Source: Mesorhizobium sp. YM1C-6-2
GTDB taxonomy: Bacteria > Pseudomonadota > Alphaproteobacteria > Rhizobiales > Rhizobiaceae
Reading direction: 5' to 3'
Length of the DNA: 64,000 nucleotides
NCBI RefSeq assembly: GCF_003666685.1
Contig: NZ_RCIZ01000004.1
Coordinates: 397,262-461,261, forward strand
A program made the translations under genes and the position numbers. Below, in pieces: positions 24,758 through 35,716 of this stretch. The notes under the pieces were generated by a model. The model did not search any database and was not told the origin of the DNA. It saw nothing but the letters and a program-made list of their open reading frames with translations. Within the stretch, counting starts at the first letter, position 1. Each line of letters begins with the position of its first letter.

Positions 24758-24860
24758 GGGGCGCTCTCTCGTCAGAAAACGGACATATAAGGCAGCGCGG
24801 CCTCGCGCGCCACCAGTCATCACAGCCTTATTACCCGCCTGCCTGGCGTGGTTGCCGGCC

Positions 24861-25565
24861 TTATTCGGCTGGCGGCGCCGATTCGTCCGGGGCCTCGTCG
24901 GGCAGCACGTCGGCGGGGCCTTCCTCCGGCGCATCCATGGGCGCTTCGTCGGGGACGATCTCGTCGGGCGCGATCTCGCTGGGCGCGGTCTCGGCTGGAG
25001 CCTGCTGCGTGGCGGGCGCGTCCGCAGCCGGTGCCCCCTGCTCGGCCTCGGGTTCGCCGGGCGACAGGCGCTTCAGGATCGAGTTCTCGGGGTCGTCGGG
25101 AAGCAGGCCTTCCAGCGTGGCGCCGATCGATTCCAGCAGCGGCCGCGACTTGGCGTTGGCGATCCAGGCGGGCGTGTTGACCCCGACCAGCCAGTTGAAG
25201 AACAGCAGGCCGACAGCGACGACCAGGATGCCGCGCGCCGCGCCGTAGAGGAAGCCGAGCGTGCGGTCGAGCGCGCCGATGCGCGAATCGATGATCCAGT
25301 CGGCGATCTTCATCGTGATCAGCGTGACGATGATCAGCGCGACCACGAACACGACGCCGGCCGCCGCCACCATCGCGACCTGCTTGTTGTCGATATAGGG
25401 CTGCACATAGGGCAGCACGAGCGGATAGAGGAAGAAGGCGGCAGCCGCCGCCGCGATCCAGGACGCGATCGACAGGATTTCCCGCGACAGGCCGCGAACC
25501 ATGGCGAGCATCGCCGAGACGAGGGTGAAGCCGACGAGAATTCCGTCAAGCAGCGTAATCGGCAT
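24861..25565 (-). CDS. cvpA: CvpA family membrane protein
   Basis: A 234-residue protein. Its first 160 residues are a CvpA domain with four membrane helices: ITLLDGILVGFTLVSAMLAMVRGLSREILS at the start, and an RIGALDRTLGFLYGAARG loop. The last 70 residues are an Ala/Pro/Glu-rich acidic tail (APSEIAPDEIVPDEAP) without structure. CvpA is needed for colicin V production in E. coli and for envelope resistance; its exact function is unresolved. It lies between radA and purF, the conserved rhizobial order, 103 bp upstream of purF. Confidence 0.92.
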   Translation of the reverse strand: MPITLLDGILVGFTLVSAMLAMVRGLSREILSIASWIAAAAAAFFLYPLVLPYVQPYIDNKQVAMVAAAGVVFVVALIIVTLITMKIADWIIDSRIGALDRTLGFLYGAARGILVVAVGLLFFNWLVGVNTPAWIANAKSRPLLESIGATLEGLLPDDPENSILKRLSPGEPEAEQGAPAADAPATQQAPAETAPSEIAPDEIVPDEAPMDAPEEGPADVLPDEAPDESAPPAE

Positions 25566-25595
25566 GGTGCGGCCCCACTCCTTGGATGACTGGCA

Positions 25596-26999
<1,404 letters not shown>

Positions 27000-27002
27000 G
27001 GG

Positions 27003-27443
27003 CTACTCGGATCGGGTAATCATAGCGGCCTTCTTGGCGCTGGCGGCTAGGAGAAATCCCGCTCTAATTTTCACAAACAAACCATAGGGAAGCTCGCCAA
27101 AAGCGAAACTGTCCTGCTTGCCCGGAATAGCGCGCCGGATATCAGGTCCCGGCCACAAGAATCGATTTGCCTCAGTCAAAACTACCCATGATCTTTCCTC
27201 GTCCAGGCCAAGACGATGCTTGGTATCGGCTGGAATCTCGACGGCCTCATCCGGTCTGGAAGGAGGCAGATGCGTAATAGGAAGAACCGTAACCCTCGAA
27301 CCAGCCAATTCGTCCTTCACCACAAGGACAATCGCGCAAGGGCGGTCTTTTTGGCCTTCTTCCAGCCCGCGCAGGTAGTCCGACCGCCACAAATAGCTGT
27401 AACGGATCACCAGACCGGCAGTGGGCTTGGGAAGGCTTGCCAC
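27003..27443 (-). CDS. PemK/MazF-like growth inhibitor (toxin)
   Basis: A 146-residue protein with the layout of PemK-type toxins: an N-terminal GLVIRYSYLWRSDYLRG, then RPCAIVLVVKD and VTVLPITHLPP as the SH3-like core, and WVVLTEANRFLWPGPDIRR. Many MazF/PemK proteins are sequence-specific endoribonucleases; this longer, divergent rhizobial subgroup is annotated as growth inhibitor by homology only. It begins 3 bp after the antitoxin stop, so the two genes are coupled. The downstream neighbour is radA. Confidence 0.75.
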   Translation of the reverse strand: MASLPKPTAGLVIRYSYLWRSDYLRGLEEGQKDRPCAIVLVVKDELAGSRVTVLPITHLPPSRPDEAVEIPADTKHRLGLDEERSWVVLTEANRFLWPGPDIRRAIPGKQDSFAFGELPYGLFVKIRAGFLLAASAKKAAMITRSE

Positions 27444-27446
27444 GCG

Positions 27447-27713
27447 TCAGTTATCGAACTCGTGATCGAAGGCCTTCGCGCTTTCTGGCGGTTCGGAGGC
27501 TTCGATGGCTGCAATGTCTTCTTCCGTGAAGTCATCCAGTCCCAGCACTTCCCGATCACGCCGCTTCAGTCGCCGGTATTCTTCGATCGACACCGTCACC
27601 GTCCGTTCCCGTCCGTTGCGCATCACGACAACTGGCTGCGTCATCGCCATGTCTTGGTAGTGGCCGAAGTGTCGCTGGAAGTCGGCCGAACTCACCTTCA
27701 CGGGGGATTTCAT
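27447..27713 (-). CDS. Phd/YefM-like antitoxin
   Basis: An 88-residue protein. Its N-terminal half (VSSADFQRHFGHYQDMA, then PVVVMRNGRERTVTVSIEEYRRLKRRD) is the Phd/YefM DNA-binding fold. Its acidic C-terminal tail (TEEDIAAIEASEPPESAKAFDHEFDN) is the expected toxin-binding segment. GGAGG 7-12 bases upstream supports the ATG at 27713. The 13-bp perfect inverted repeat at 27725-27760 lies directly upstream, the standard position for antitoxin-toxin autorepression. Confidence 0.82.
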   Translation of the reverse strand: MKSPVKVSSADFQRHFGHYQDMAMTQPVVVMRNGRERTVTVSIEEYRRLKRRDREVLGLDDFTEEDIAAIEASEPPESAKAFDHEFDN

Positions 27714-27724
27714 GTCAAGCCTCC

Positions 27725-27760
27725 GTAATTTACGTATATTCCGCAACATACGTAAATTAC
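27725..27760. promoter_or_regulatory. Toxin-antitoxin operator: perfect 13-bp inverted repeat
   Basis: GTAATTTACGTAT (27725-27737) and ATACGTAAATTAC (27748-27760) are perfect mirror arms with a 10-bp centre. A further TTACGTAA follows at 27757-27764. It overlaps the promoter and ribosome-binding region of the antitoxin gene, so the antitoxin (with or without the toxin) is the likely binder. Confidence 0.8.
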
Positions 27761-27776
27761 GTAAGATTTGAAAGCC

Positions 27777-29267
<1,491 letters not shown>

Positions 29268-29588
29268 TGTCTTCCCGATCCCTGTCCGATCCTCGCCGTA
29301 TCAGGAGTCGGCGGTGGAAGAACCTGTCCGCCCTCAATTAGATCTGGCGTATCCCACTCTCCACGCTGTCCACAGCCATGCCGGCCTATCGGTGGTCTGG
29401 TGACGAATCCGGATTGACTCGAATCGAAGCTCGAACTTTAGCGCGATTATGAGAACAAAACAAGAATATCTGCCATATCAGCGATACGGCCTCGCTGGCG
29501 GGGAGCCAGCGGACACTGCCGGTGTACAGCAGGGCAGGCGGCACCACCCGCCGAACTGCGCGGAGCCGGTAGGCTCGGCAGAGCCTCG
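29268..29588. other. Intergenic region upstream of dnaB
   Basis: This 321-base gap lies between the dnaB start and the stop of the small membrane protein on the same strand. It holds the presumed dnaB promoter. It has a perfect 7-bp stem-loop (CGCTGGC with GCCAGCG, 29493-29511), a short GGCTC/GAGCC hairpin near 29572-29585 that may terminate the upstream small gene, and an imperfect SOS-like box at 29453-29467. No convincing gene is seen. Confidence 0.5.
29453..29467. promoter_or_regulatory. Imperfect LexA-like box (GAAC-N7-GAAT)
   Basis: GAACAAAACAAGAAT differs by one base from the alphaproteobacterial SOS consensus GAAC-N7-GAAC. It lies about 190 bases upstream of dnaB. One mismatch in the most conserved half-site means binding is uncertain. 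Confidence 0.25.
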
Positions 29589-29786
29589 TCAGGCGGCAGG
29601 ATTGCGGTTGATCACCTTGCGGGCAAGGATGGCGATCCCGATCGCCAGCAAGACGATTCCGCCGACGATATATCCGGTCGATTCGGCCCGGTAGCCGGAA
29701 GCCGCTACCAGGAAGCCGACGACGATCAGAACCAGGCCGCTGAGCTTGCTGAGCAGAAAACTGGACTTTTCATTCTCCAAGGGCAT
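29589..29786 (-). CDS. Small two-helix membrane protein, function unknown
   Basis: A 65-residue protein with two hydrophobic helices: LSGLVLIVVGFLVAASGY and GYIVGGIVLLAIGIAILA, and short charged ends (MPLENEKSS, RKVINRNPAA). AGGAGG 5 bases before the ATG at 29786 makes this start clear; the GTG two codons earlier lies inside that ribosome-binding site. It resembles the many short membrane proteins of rhizobia that carry no assigned role. Confidence 0.7.
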   Translation of the reverse strand: MPLENEKSSFLLSKLSGLVLIVVGFLVAASGYRAESTGYIVGGIVLLAIGIAILARKVINRNPAA

Positions 29787-30062
29787 GTTCACCTCCTCGC
29801 ATGTCGCCTGGCGCCGCCAAACATGACGCGGGCACTATGCGTGGCCTCGCCGTACGGTGTCCAGAAGACATTTGCTTTCCACGTCCCCGCCATTCCGCTG
29901 TCCTTTAACTTTGCTGCAATCGACTGGGTTGATCACCACGCTGGGTTGTGAAAAGTTTCACCCGCCTGCTTAAGGGCCAGATGCGGCGTGAGGGGCGGGG
30001 ACATAGGTCTGGGCGGTTCACTGGGGCGCCGTCGAGGCTGCATGCGCATTGCAGGAGGCCCC

Positions 30063-32702
30063 ATGCGTTTTCGCGCGTTGCTGCTCGCCGGCTCGGCTGG
30101 CTGTCTTTATCCCGTATCGTCCCTGTTGGTAGCCGCGCCTGCTCAGGCAGCTTGCGACCTCTCGCCTACGCCTGGCAACAGCGCCTATGTCTGCGATAGC
30201 GGCAATGCCGCCGGTATTACGGATACCGCCGGCGACAACTCCCTCACCATGGACGCCCCGGGTGGAACCATCACCGGCAGCGTCATCTTCGGCAGCGGCG
30301 CCGACACGGTGACCATGCACGCCGGCACCATCGAGGGCCTGGTCGATCAGGGAGAGGGCGATGACGAGTTCATCATGACCGGTGGCGCGATCAATGGCGT
30401 TGACGCGAGCGACAACAGTGTCGTCCAGGCAGGAGGCCGGGACGCCTTTTTCATAAGCGGCGGAACGATCAGCGGGGCTGTCAGCCAGGGCGGCGGTGAA
30501 GACAATTTCACCATGACCGGCGGCACGATCGGCGCGCTGTACCAGAGCGGCGAGCGGGATATCGCCAATATCAGCGGCGGGCACATAATCGGCGTATTCT
30601 CCGATGGCGATATCGTGACGATGACCGGCGGCCGCATCGGCTCGGTCGACCTCCTGATAGGTAACAACGAGATGCGCATGTCCGGCGGCGAGATCGAAGA
30701 GTCGATCATCGCCGGCCAGAACAACGATCTCATCGAAATATCCGGTACCGCCGTGGTCGGCACCTTCATCAACACCGGCAGCAACAGCGGCGGCGGTGGC
30801 GACATTATCCGTATCATGGGCGGCGAGGTCGGCGGCGAGATCGTCACCTTCAACGAAACCGCCGCCAATCACGCCATCGACGGCAATGACCGCGTCGAGG
30901 TAAGCGGCGGCACGATCGGCGGCGGCATCCGCTTCGGCCAGGGCGCGGACAATTTCGTCTGGCAGGGTGGAGGGACGATCGGCGGCAACATTCTTATGGG
31001 CTTCGGCAGCGACACCGCGAGGCTCACCGACCTGACCGAGGACAGTTTCACCGGCGGCCAGGTGATCGACGGTGGAACCCTCGTCGATGGCGTTCCCAAC
31101 GAAGACAGGCTGATCTTCGAGGGAACGCAGGCCTCGACCGTGTCGCGTTACCTCAACTGGGAAGCGGTCGAGCTCACCGCTTCTTCGGAGCTCACGCTCG
31201 ACGGCGATCTCGTGCTCGGCGACGCCTCCTCCGGGACCGGCGAGCTGTCGATCGACGCATCGAGCACGCTTCTTGCCGGCGATGGCGTCAACGCCGCGGT
31301 GCGGGCTTTCACAGATGGTCAGCTCGCGAGGCTCGGCAATGCCGGCATCATCGATCTGACGAACGGCGCGGCGAGCGCTGCGGATACGTTCACTGTCGTC
31401 GGCGATTATGTCGGCAGCGGCGGCATCATCCGCCTCGACACGGTGCTCGAAAGCGACGGCGCGCCGTCGGACAAATTCATCATTCAGGACGGCAGCGCGA
31501 CCGGCAACACCGGTCTCGAGATCGTGAATTTCGGCGGCGGCGGAGCCCAGACCAGCGCCGACGGCATCCTCGTCGTCGAGGCGGTCAACGCGACGACCGC
31601 TGCCGGCGCGTTCGACCTCGCCGCGCCGGTGGCATTCGGCGCCTACGAATATCTGCTCTTCAGGGGTGGCGTGAGCGACGGCAGCGAGGAGAACTGGTAT
31701 CTCCGCTCGACGCTGATCGACCTCCAGAATCCCGACGAACCCGGCATACCGTTGATCAGGCCGGAGACCGCCGTCTATTCGGCATTGCCGCCGGTCGCCC
31801 GAGACATGGCGCTCGCCACGCTCGGCACTTTCCATGAACGGCGCGGCGAACAGGCCTTCCTGCATGGCGGCGAGAATTTTTCCGCCGCCTGGGGCAGGGT
31901 GTTCGGCAAGAGCCTCGACCAGAGCTGGGCGGGCACGGTGTCGCCGTCGCTGGACGGCGCGCTCGGTGGCATCCAGGCCGGTCTCGACATGCTGCGCTGG
32001 GAGAACGCATCGGGCGGCAGCACGGTCGCCGGCCTGATGGCCGGCTATACCGGGCTGGACGGCGATGTCGCGGGCAACGTGCTCGGCGAGTCCGATATCG
32101 AGGTCGGCAGCCTCAACCTCGACGGCTACAGCTTCGGCGGCTATCTCACCCATGTCGGCGCCGGCGGCTGGTATGTCGACGCGGTCGTCATGGGCACATG
32201 GTTCGGCGGCGACGCCAGCACCGACCGCGGCATCGGCATCGATCCTGACGGCGACGCCCTGACGCTGTCGCTGGAGGGTGGCGTCCCGATCGCCATCTCC
32301 CAGGGATGGACGTTGGAGCCGCAGGCGCAGCTCGTCTGGCAGGACATCTCCTTCGACGATCAGGACGACACGCTGTCGGCCGTTCGCTTCGACACCGACG
32401 ACGGCCTGTCCGGCCGCATCGGCGCGCGCCTGCAGGGTACTTTCCAGACGGCGTCCGGCGAGTTCAAGCCGTACCTGAAGGCCAATCTCTGGCACTCCTT
32501 CGATACGGAAGACACCACGTGGTTCGACGCCGATCCGATCGACATCGAGTCGGAAGGAACCATGCTGGAGCTCGGCGGCGGCATCGCCCATAAATTCACC
32601 GACAAGTTCTCCGGCTTCGTCACCGCCGACTACAGCTTCGACGTCGACGGCGACCGCCGTCGCGAATTCGAAGGCAATGTCGGGCTCCAGGTCCAGTGGT
32701 AG
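30063..32702 (+). CDS. Autotransporter with repetitive beta-helix passenger
   Basis: An 879-residue type V secretion protein. The signal peptide ends near residue 30 (AAPAQAAC). The passenger has about ten imperfect repeats of 20-25 residues (residues 60-330) built on the theme G-x-D-x-F-x-M-TGGTI-x-G, which is expected to fold as a beta-helix with acidic turns. A second passenger part spans residues 340-560. The last ~270 residues form the autotransporter beta-barrel, ending LQVQW. The passenger may stay surface-attached as an adhesin (inference). AGGAGG 5 bases before the ATG at 30063 decides the start over an in-frame ATG at 29988. The stop overlaps a hairpin shared with the convergent Rsm22-like gene. 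Confidence 0.88.
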   Translation: MRFRALLLAGSAGCLYPVSSLLVAAPAQAACDLSPTPGNSAYVCDSGNAAGITDTAGDNSLTMDAPGGTITGSVIFGSGADTVTMHAGTIEGLVDQGEGDDEFIMTGGAINGVDASDNSVVQAGGRDAFFISGGTISGAVSQGGGEDNFTMTGGTIGALYQSGERDIANISGGHIIGVFSDGDIVTMTGGRIGSVDLLIGNNEMRMSGGEIEESIIAGQNNDLIEISGTAVVGTFINTGSNSGGGGDIIRIMGGEVGGEIVTFNETAANHAIDGNDRVEVSGGTIGGGIRFGQGADNFVWQGGGTIGGNILMGFGSDTARLTDLTEDSFTGGQVIDGGTLVDGVPNEDRLIFEGTQASTVSRYLNWEAVELTASSELTLDGDLVLGDASSGTGELSIDASSTLLAGDGVNAAVRAFTDGQLARLGNAGIIDLTNGAASAADTFTVVGDYVGSGGIIRLDTVLESDGAPSDKFIIQDGSATGNTGLEIVNFGGGGAQTSADGILVVEAVNATTAAGAFDLAAPVAFGAYEYLLFRGGVSDGSEENWYLRSTLIDLQNPDEPGIPLIRPETAVYSALPPVARDMALATLGTFHERRGEQAFLHGGENFSAAWGRVFGKSLDQSWAGTVSPSLDGALGGIQAGLDMLRWENASGGSTVAGLMAGYTGLDGDVAGNVLGESDIEVGSLNLDGYSFGGYLTHVGAGGWYVDAVVMGTWFGGDASTDRGIGIDPDGDALTLSLEGGVPIAISQGWTLEPQAQLVWQDISFDDQDDTLSAVRFDTDDGLSGRIGARLQGTFQTASGEFKPYLKANLWHSFDTEDTTWFDADPIDIESEGTMLELGGGIAHKFTDKFSGFVTADYSFDVDGDRRREFEGNVGLQVQW

Positions 32703-32732
32703 CCGGTTGCGCGGCGACCCGGGCAACCGGCT
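32701..32732. terminator. Bidirectional hairpin between autotransporter and Rsm22-like gene
   Basis: AGCCGGTTGC (32701-32710) pairs perfectly with GCAACCGGCT (32723-32732). Each end overlaps a stop codon of the two convergent genes. There is no T run, so it may act mainly as an RNA 3' end protector. Confidence 0.6.
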
Positions 32733-33706
32733 CAGTCTTCGGCAGGCAGCCTGTCGCCCCAGTCGAGCCGGCGGATGCGCCGGAAAAGTTCGCCGTCGCG
32801 CTTGCTGAAGGTCTCCTCGCTGGCTGCGCCACTGGGCAGGCAGAGTTTCAGCCCGATCCGGCCCTTTCCGGCGCGCGGCGGCGCCAAGATGCGGGGTGCG
32901 CGGGCGGTCGCGGGCAGGCGCGACGCCGCCAGGTAGATGAACTTTTCGTCCTCCCACGGCACGTCGGCGCTCTTGGTGAGGCGATGCAGCCGCGTGCGCG
33001 CCACCCGCCGCGAGAAATGGCACCAGTCCGGCGCGGCGAGCGGACACGGTTTTTCGTGCGGGCAGGGGGCGAGGATGTGGGCGCCCGCCGCGATCACCCG
33101 GTCGCGCGCGGCGAGGATGCGCGACCACCCGGCCGGCGTGCCGGGTTCCACGATCAGCAACAGGCCTGACGTCAGCGCCCACAGCCGTTCGACCAGCGGG
33201 CCGATCGCGGCGGGCTGAAGCTCGTCGAGCACGTAGGAGAGCGTAACCAGATCGGTCGCCTCGACGGGCGGCAGCGGTCCGGTCGCGTCGCCGGCGAGCC
33301 ATGCGGACGCCGGCAGCGCAGTCTCCGCGGCAAGCGCCTGGCCGGCGCCGCGCACGGCCGCACTCGCCTCGATCATCGTCGCCGTCTCGATGCCGTCCCA
33401 GCAGTCGGCGGCCGCCCAGAGCACTGTGCCGGGGCCGGCGCCGATGTCGAGCAGGCTCTTCGGTTCGAAATCCGGCGCGGCTTCGGCGACATGGTCCATG
33501 CAGGCGCGCACCGCCGCATAGGTCGCGGGCAGCCGCGCCGCGAGATATGCCCGGACCGCCGCGACATCGTCGAGATGCTGTCGGCCGTCGCGCGTCTCGC
33601 TGCGGTAGCGCCGGGTGAGCCGCTCGGACGCGCTGCGCAGCTCGTCGAGTGGTATGCCTTCGAGGAAGCGGTCGACCGCCTGCCGGAGCGGGGAGGGCAG
33701 CTCCAT
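32732..33706 (-). CDS. Rsm22-like class I SAM-dependent methyltransferase
   Basis: A 324-residue protein. The SAM-binding motif SLLDIGAGPGTVLWAA is near residues 84-99, followed by MIEAS and LVTLSYVLDEL. A cysteine cluster CPHEKPCPLAAPDWCHFSRR near residues 219-238 is diagnostic for Rsm22, a family linked to the small ribosomal subunit of mitochondria and bacteria and carrying an iron-sulfur or zinc site. Its precise role in bacteria is not established. The ynfA stop lies one base before its start on the same strand. Confidence 0.87.
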   Translation of the reverse strand: MELPSPLRQAVDRFLEGIPLDELRSASERLTRRYRSETRDGRQHLDDVAAVRAYLAARLPATYAAVRACMDHVAEAAPDFEPKSLLDIGAGPGTVLWAAADCWDGIETATMIEASAAVRGAGQALAAETALPASAWLAGDATGPLPPVEATDLVTLSYVLDELQPAAIGPLVERLWALTSGLLLIVEPGTPAGWSRILAARDRVIAAGAHILAPCPHEKPCPLAAPDWCHFSRRVARTRLHRLTKSADVPWEDEKFIYLAASRLPATARAPRILAPPRAGKGRIGLKLCLPSGAASEETFSKRDGELFRRIRRLDWGDRLPAED

Positions 33707-33707
33707 C

Positions 33708-34031
33708 TCAGGCGGCGCGCGGCGCGAACAGGATGAGCGAGGCGCCGAGGATGCAGATCGCGGCGCCGGTCAGGTCCCAGCGGTCGGGCCGCACGCCTTC
33801 GGCGAGCCACAGCCAGGCGAGCGAGGCGGTTATGTAGATGCCGCCATAGGCGGCGTAGGCGCGGCCGGCGGCGCTGGTGTCGGCAAATGTCAGCAGCCAG
33901 GCGAACAGGATGAGCGAGGCGACGCCCGGCACCAGCCAGAGCGCCGACTTGTCGAGCCGCCACCACGCCCAGAAGGCGAAGCAGCCGGCGATTTCGGCAA
34001 GGGCGGCCGCGATGAAGACGGGTATGGTCAT
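33708..34031 (-). CDS. ynfA: YnfA family small transmembrane protein
   Basis: A 107-residue UPF0060/YnfA protein with four membrane helices. [20 protein letters not shown] at the start and [22 protein letters not shown] in the middle are family signatures. YnfA resembles small multidrug resistance (EmrE-type) exporters and includes the conserved glutamate in AEIAGCF. Substrates are not firmly known. It ends one base before the Rsm22-like gene starts, so both are probably on one transcript. Confidence 0.92.
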   Translation of the reverse strand: MTIPVFIAAALAEIAGCFAFWAWWRLDKSALWLVPGVASLILFAWLLTFADTSAAGRAYAAYGGIYITASLAWLWLAEGVRPDRWDLTGAAICILGASLILFAPRAA

Positions 34032-34052
34032 GGCAGGTCCCCGGTTACTCTG

Positions 34053-34175
34053 CCGTCATCCTCGGGCTTGTCCCGAGAATCTGCTGCGGGTTGAGGGTGT
34101 AGGCTACTGCAGTCTCGATGTCATCGCGGCCGATCGCCGTATCGCAGATCCTCGGGACAAGCCCGAGGATGACGG
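34053..34175. repeat. Inverted-repeat intergenic element with 32-bp arms
   Basis: The arm at 34053-34084 and its mirror at 34144-34175 match at 31 of 32 positions around a ~59-base centre. The arm contains CGTCATCCTCGGGCTTGTCC, a sequence I know as a frequent rhizobial intergenic repeat. The element sits between ynfA and the cyclopropane fatty acid synthase gene and could form a long hairpin. Confidence 0.75.
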
Positions 34176-34218
34176 CGTTGGAGCATATGGGGCCGAGCGG
34201 CCGGCCCGCGCATAGTGT

Positions 34219-35541
34219 TCAGGCCTTCTTGTCGACCTTGCTGCGCTTGGCCGGCGCCTTCTTCGGCTTCGAAGCGTCGGCCTTCTCCGCGTCGGCGGTG
34301 AGTTCCGACTCATGCGCGGTGCCGTGCAGCGCCAGCGCTTTCTCGGTCTTCTCGATGTAGCCGCGCGTCACCGGCAGCGTGTCGTTCTTGCGGGTGAGCT
34401 GGATCTGGAACACCATCAGGTCCTGCCAGCGGAAGGCGGCCTCGGAGCCGGCGAGATAGAAATCCCACATGCGGCAGAAGCGCTCGTCGTAGAGCGCCTT
34501 GGCCTTGTCGCGGTTGGCGAGGAAGCGGGCGCGCCAGTTCTTCAGCGTGTCGGCGTAGTGCAGGCGCAGGATCTCGATGTCGTTGACCACCAGCCCCGAT
34601 TTCTCGATCGACGGCAGCACCTCCGACAAAGCTGGGATGTAGCCGCCCGGGAAGATGTATTTGCGGATGAAGGCGCTGGTCGCGTAGGGCGGTCCGCTGC
34701 GGCCGATCGAATGCAGCACCATCACGCCGTCTGGCTTCAGCAACTGCGCGCATTTGTCGAAGAAGGTGCGATAGTGGTTGACGCCGACATGCTCGAACAT
34801 GCCGACCGAGACGATGCGGTCGAAGCGTTCGGAGATGTTGCGGTAGTCCTTGATCTCGAAATGCACGTGATTCTCGAGGCCTTCGGCCTGCGCGCGCTCG
34901 GTCGACACGCCGTGCTGCTCGGTCGACAGCGTCACGCCCAGAACGTCGACGTCGAAGGTCTTGGCCAGATAGAGGCCGAGGCCGCCCCAGCCCGAGCCGA
35001 TGTCGAGCACTGTCTGGCCGGACTTCGGCTGCAGCTTGGCTGCCAGGTGGCGCTTCTTGGCCGCCTGCGCCTCTTCCAGCGACACGTCGGGGTGCTCGAA
35101 ATAGGCGCAGGAATACTGCATGTCGTTGTCGAGGAAGAGCTTGTAGAGGTCGCCGGACAGGTCGTAGTGGCGCTGCACGTTGCGCTTGGAGCGGGTGGTC
35201 GTGTTGACCTGCTGGAAGCGGCGGAAAAGATTGCGGGTGCTTTCGATCGCCTTCGACCAGAAGGCGTCGATGCCCGTCGGCGACATGTTCTGGAAGGCCA
35301 CGCGCAACAGGTCGAGCGTGTCGCCCTCGAGGAAGTCGACATCGCCGTCCATATAGGATTCGGGAGCCGCAAGCATCGGGTCGAGCGCGATCGCGCGCAC
35401 CGCCCGCGTCGTCTTGATGTGGATATGCACCGGGTCGCCGGTGCCGTCGCCAAATCTATGCTTCTTGCCGTCCGGACCGGTGATGCTGAGATTCCCGGTA
35501 AGGACCAGACCCGAAACGACGCGGTTCAACATTCTATTCAC
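34219..35541 (-). CDS. cfa: Cyclopropane-fatty-acyl-phospholipid synthase family methyltransferase
   Basis: A 440-residue CFA synthase. The SAM motif VLDIGSGWGGLGLYLA is near residues 178-193. Typical blocks include NVQRHYDLSGDLYKLFLD, MQYSCAYF, EIKDYRNI and FEHVGVNHY. Cfa methylates double bonds of membrane phospholipid acyl chains to cyclopropanes, often in stationary phase or acid stress. The C-terminal ~35 residues are Lys/Ala/Ser-rich and dispensable-looking. The start is uncertain: GTG at 35541 has a GGGG nine bases upstream, ATG at 35532 is an alternative, and the frame stays open to 35556. Confidence 0.9.
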   Translation of the reverse strand: MNRMLNRVVSGLVLTGNLSITGPDGKKHRFGDGTGDPVHIHIKTTRAVRAIALDPMLAAPESYMDGDVDFLEGDTLDLLRVAFQNMSPTGIDAFWSKAIESTRNLFRRFQQVNTTTRSKRNVQRHYDLSGDLYKLFLDNDMQYSCAYFEHPDVSLEEAQAAKKRHLAAKLQPKSGQTVLDIGSGWGGLGLYLAKTFDVDVLGVTLSTEQHGVSTERAQAEGLENHVHFEIKDYRNISERFDRIVSVGMFEHVGVNHYRTFFDKCAQLLKPDGVMVLHSIGRSGPPYATSAFIRKYIFPGGYIPALSEVLPSIEKSGLVVNDIEILRLHYADTLKNWRARFLANRDKAKALYDERFCRMWDFYLAGSEAAFRWQDLMVFQIQLTRKNDTLPVTRGYIEKTEKALALHGTAHESELTADAEKADASKPKKAPAKRSKVDKKA

Positions 35542-35665
35542 GGCAATAAACCCCACTCCAATAGGAACGGATGGATACTGTGCCTAATTTGTCGCGGTTT
35601 GAAAAGTTCCCTCTGGCACAAAAGCCGCATCAGACATCGGGCCAACTGTCTGAACCGGATAACAA

Positions 35666-35689
35666 AAAGCCCGGGCGAACCCGGGCTTT
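35666..35689 (-). terminator. Rho-independent terminator of the rpsF-rpsR-rplI operon
   Basis: AAAGCCCGGG (35666-35675) pairs with CCCGGGCTTT around a CGAA tetraloop. On the minus strand the hairpin is followed by TTTTTG. It lies 28 bases after the rplI stop. Confidence 0.9.
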
Positions 35690-35716
35690 CGTTGAGAAGA
35701 TAGAGGCTTTCGGCGA

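Noticed and set aside
29490..29590. Possible tRNA-like hairpins in the dnaB upstream gap
   Set aside because: The stem-loops do not arrange into acceptor, D, anticodon and T arms, and there is no T-loop consensus.
30018..33302. Minus-strand frame of 1094 codons over the autotransporter
   Set aside because: The plus-strand gene has a leader, repeats and a barrel. The antisense frame has no leader, motifs or ribosome-binding site and also runs into the Rsm22-like gene.
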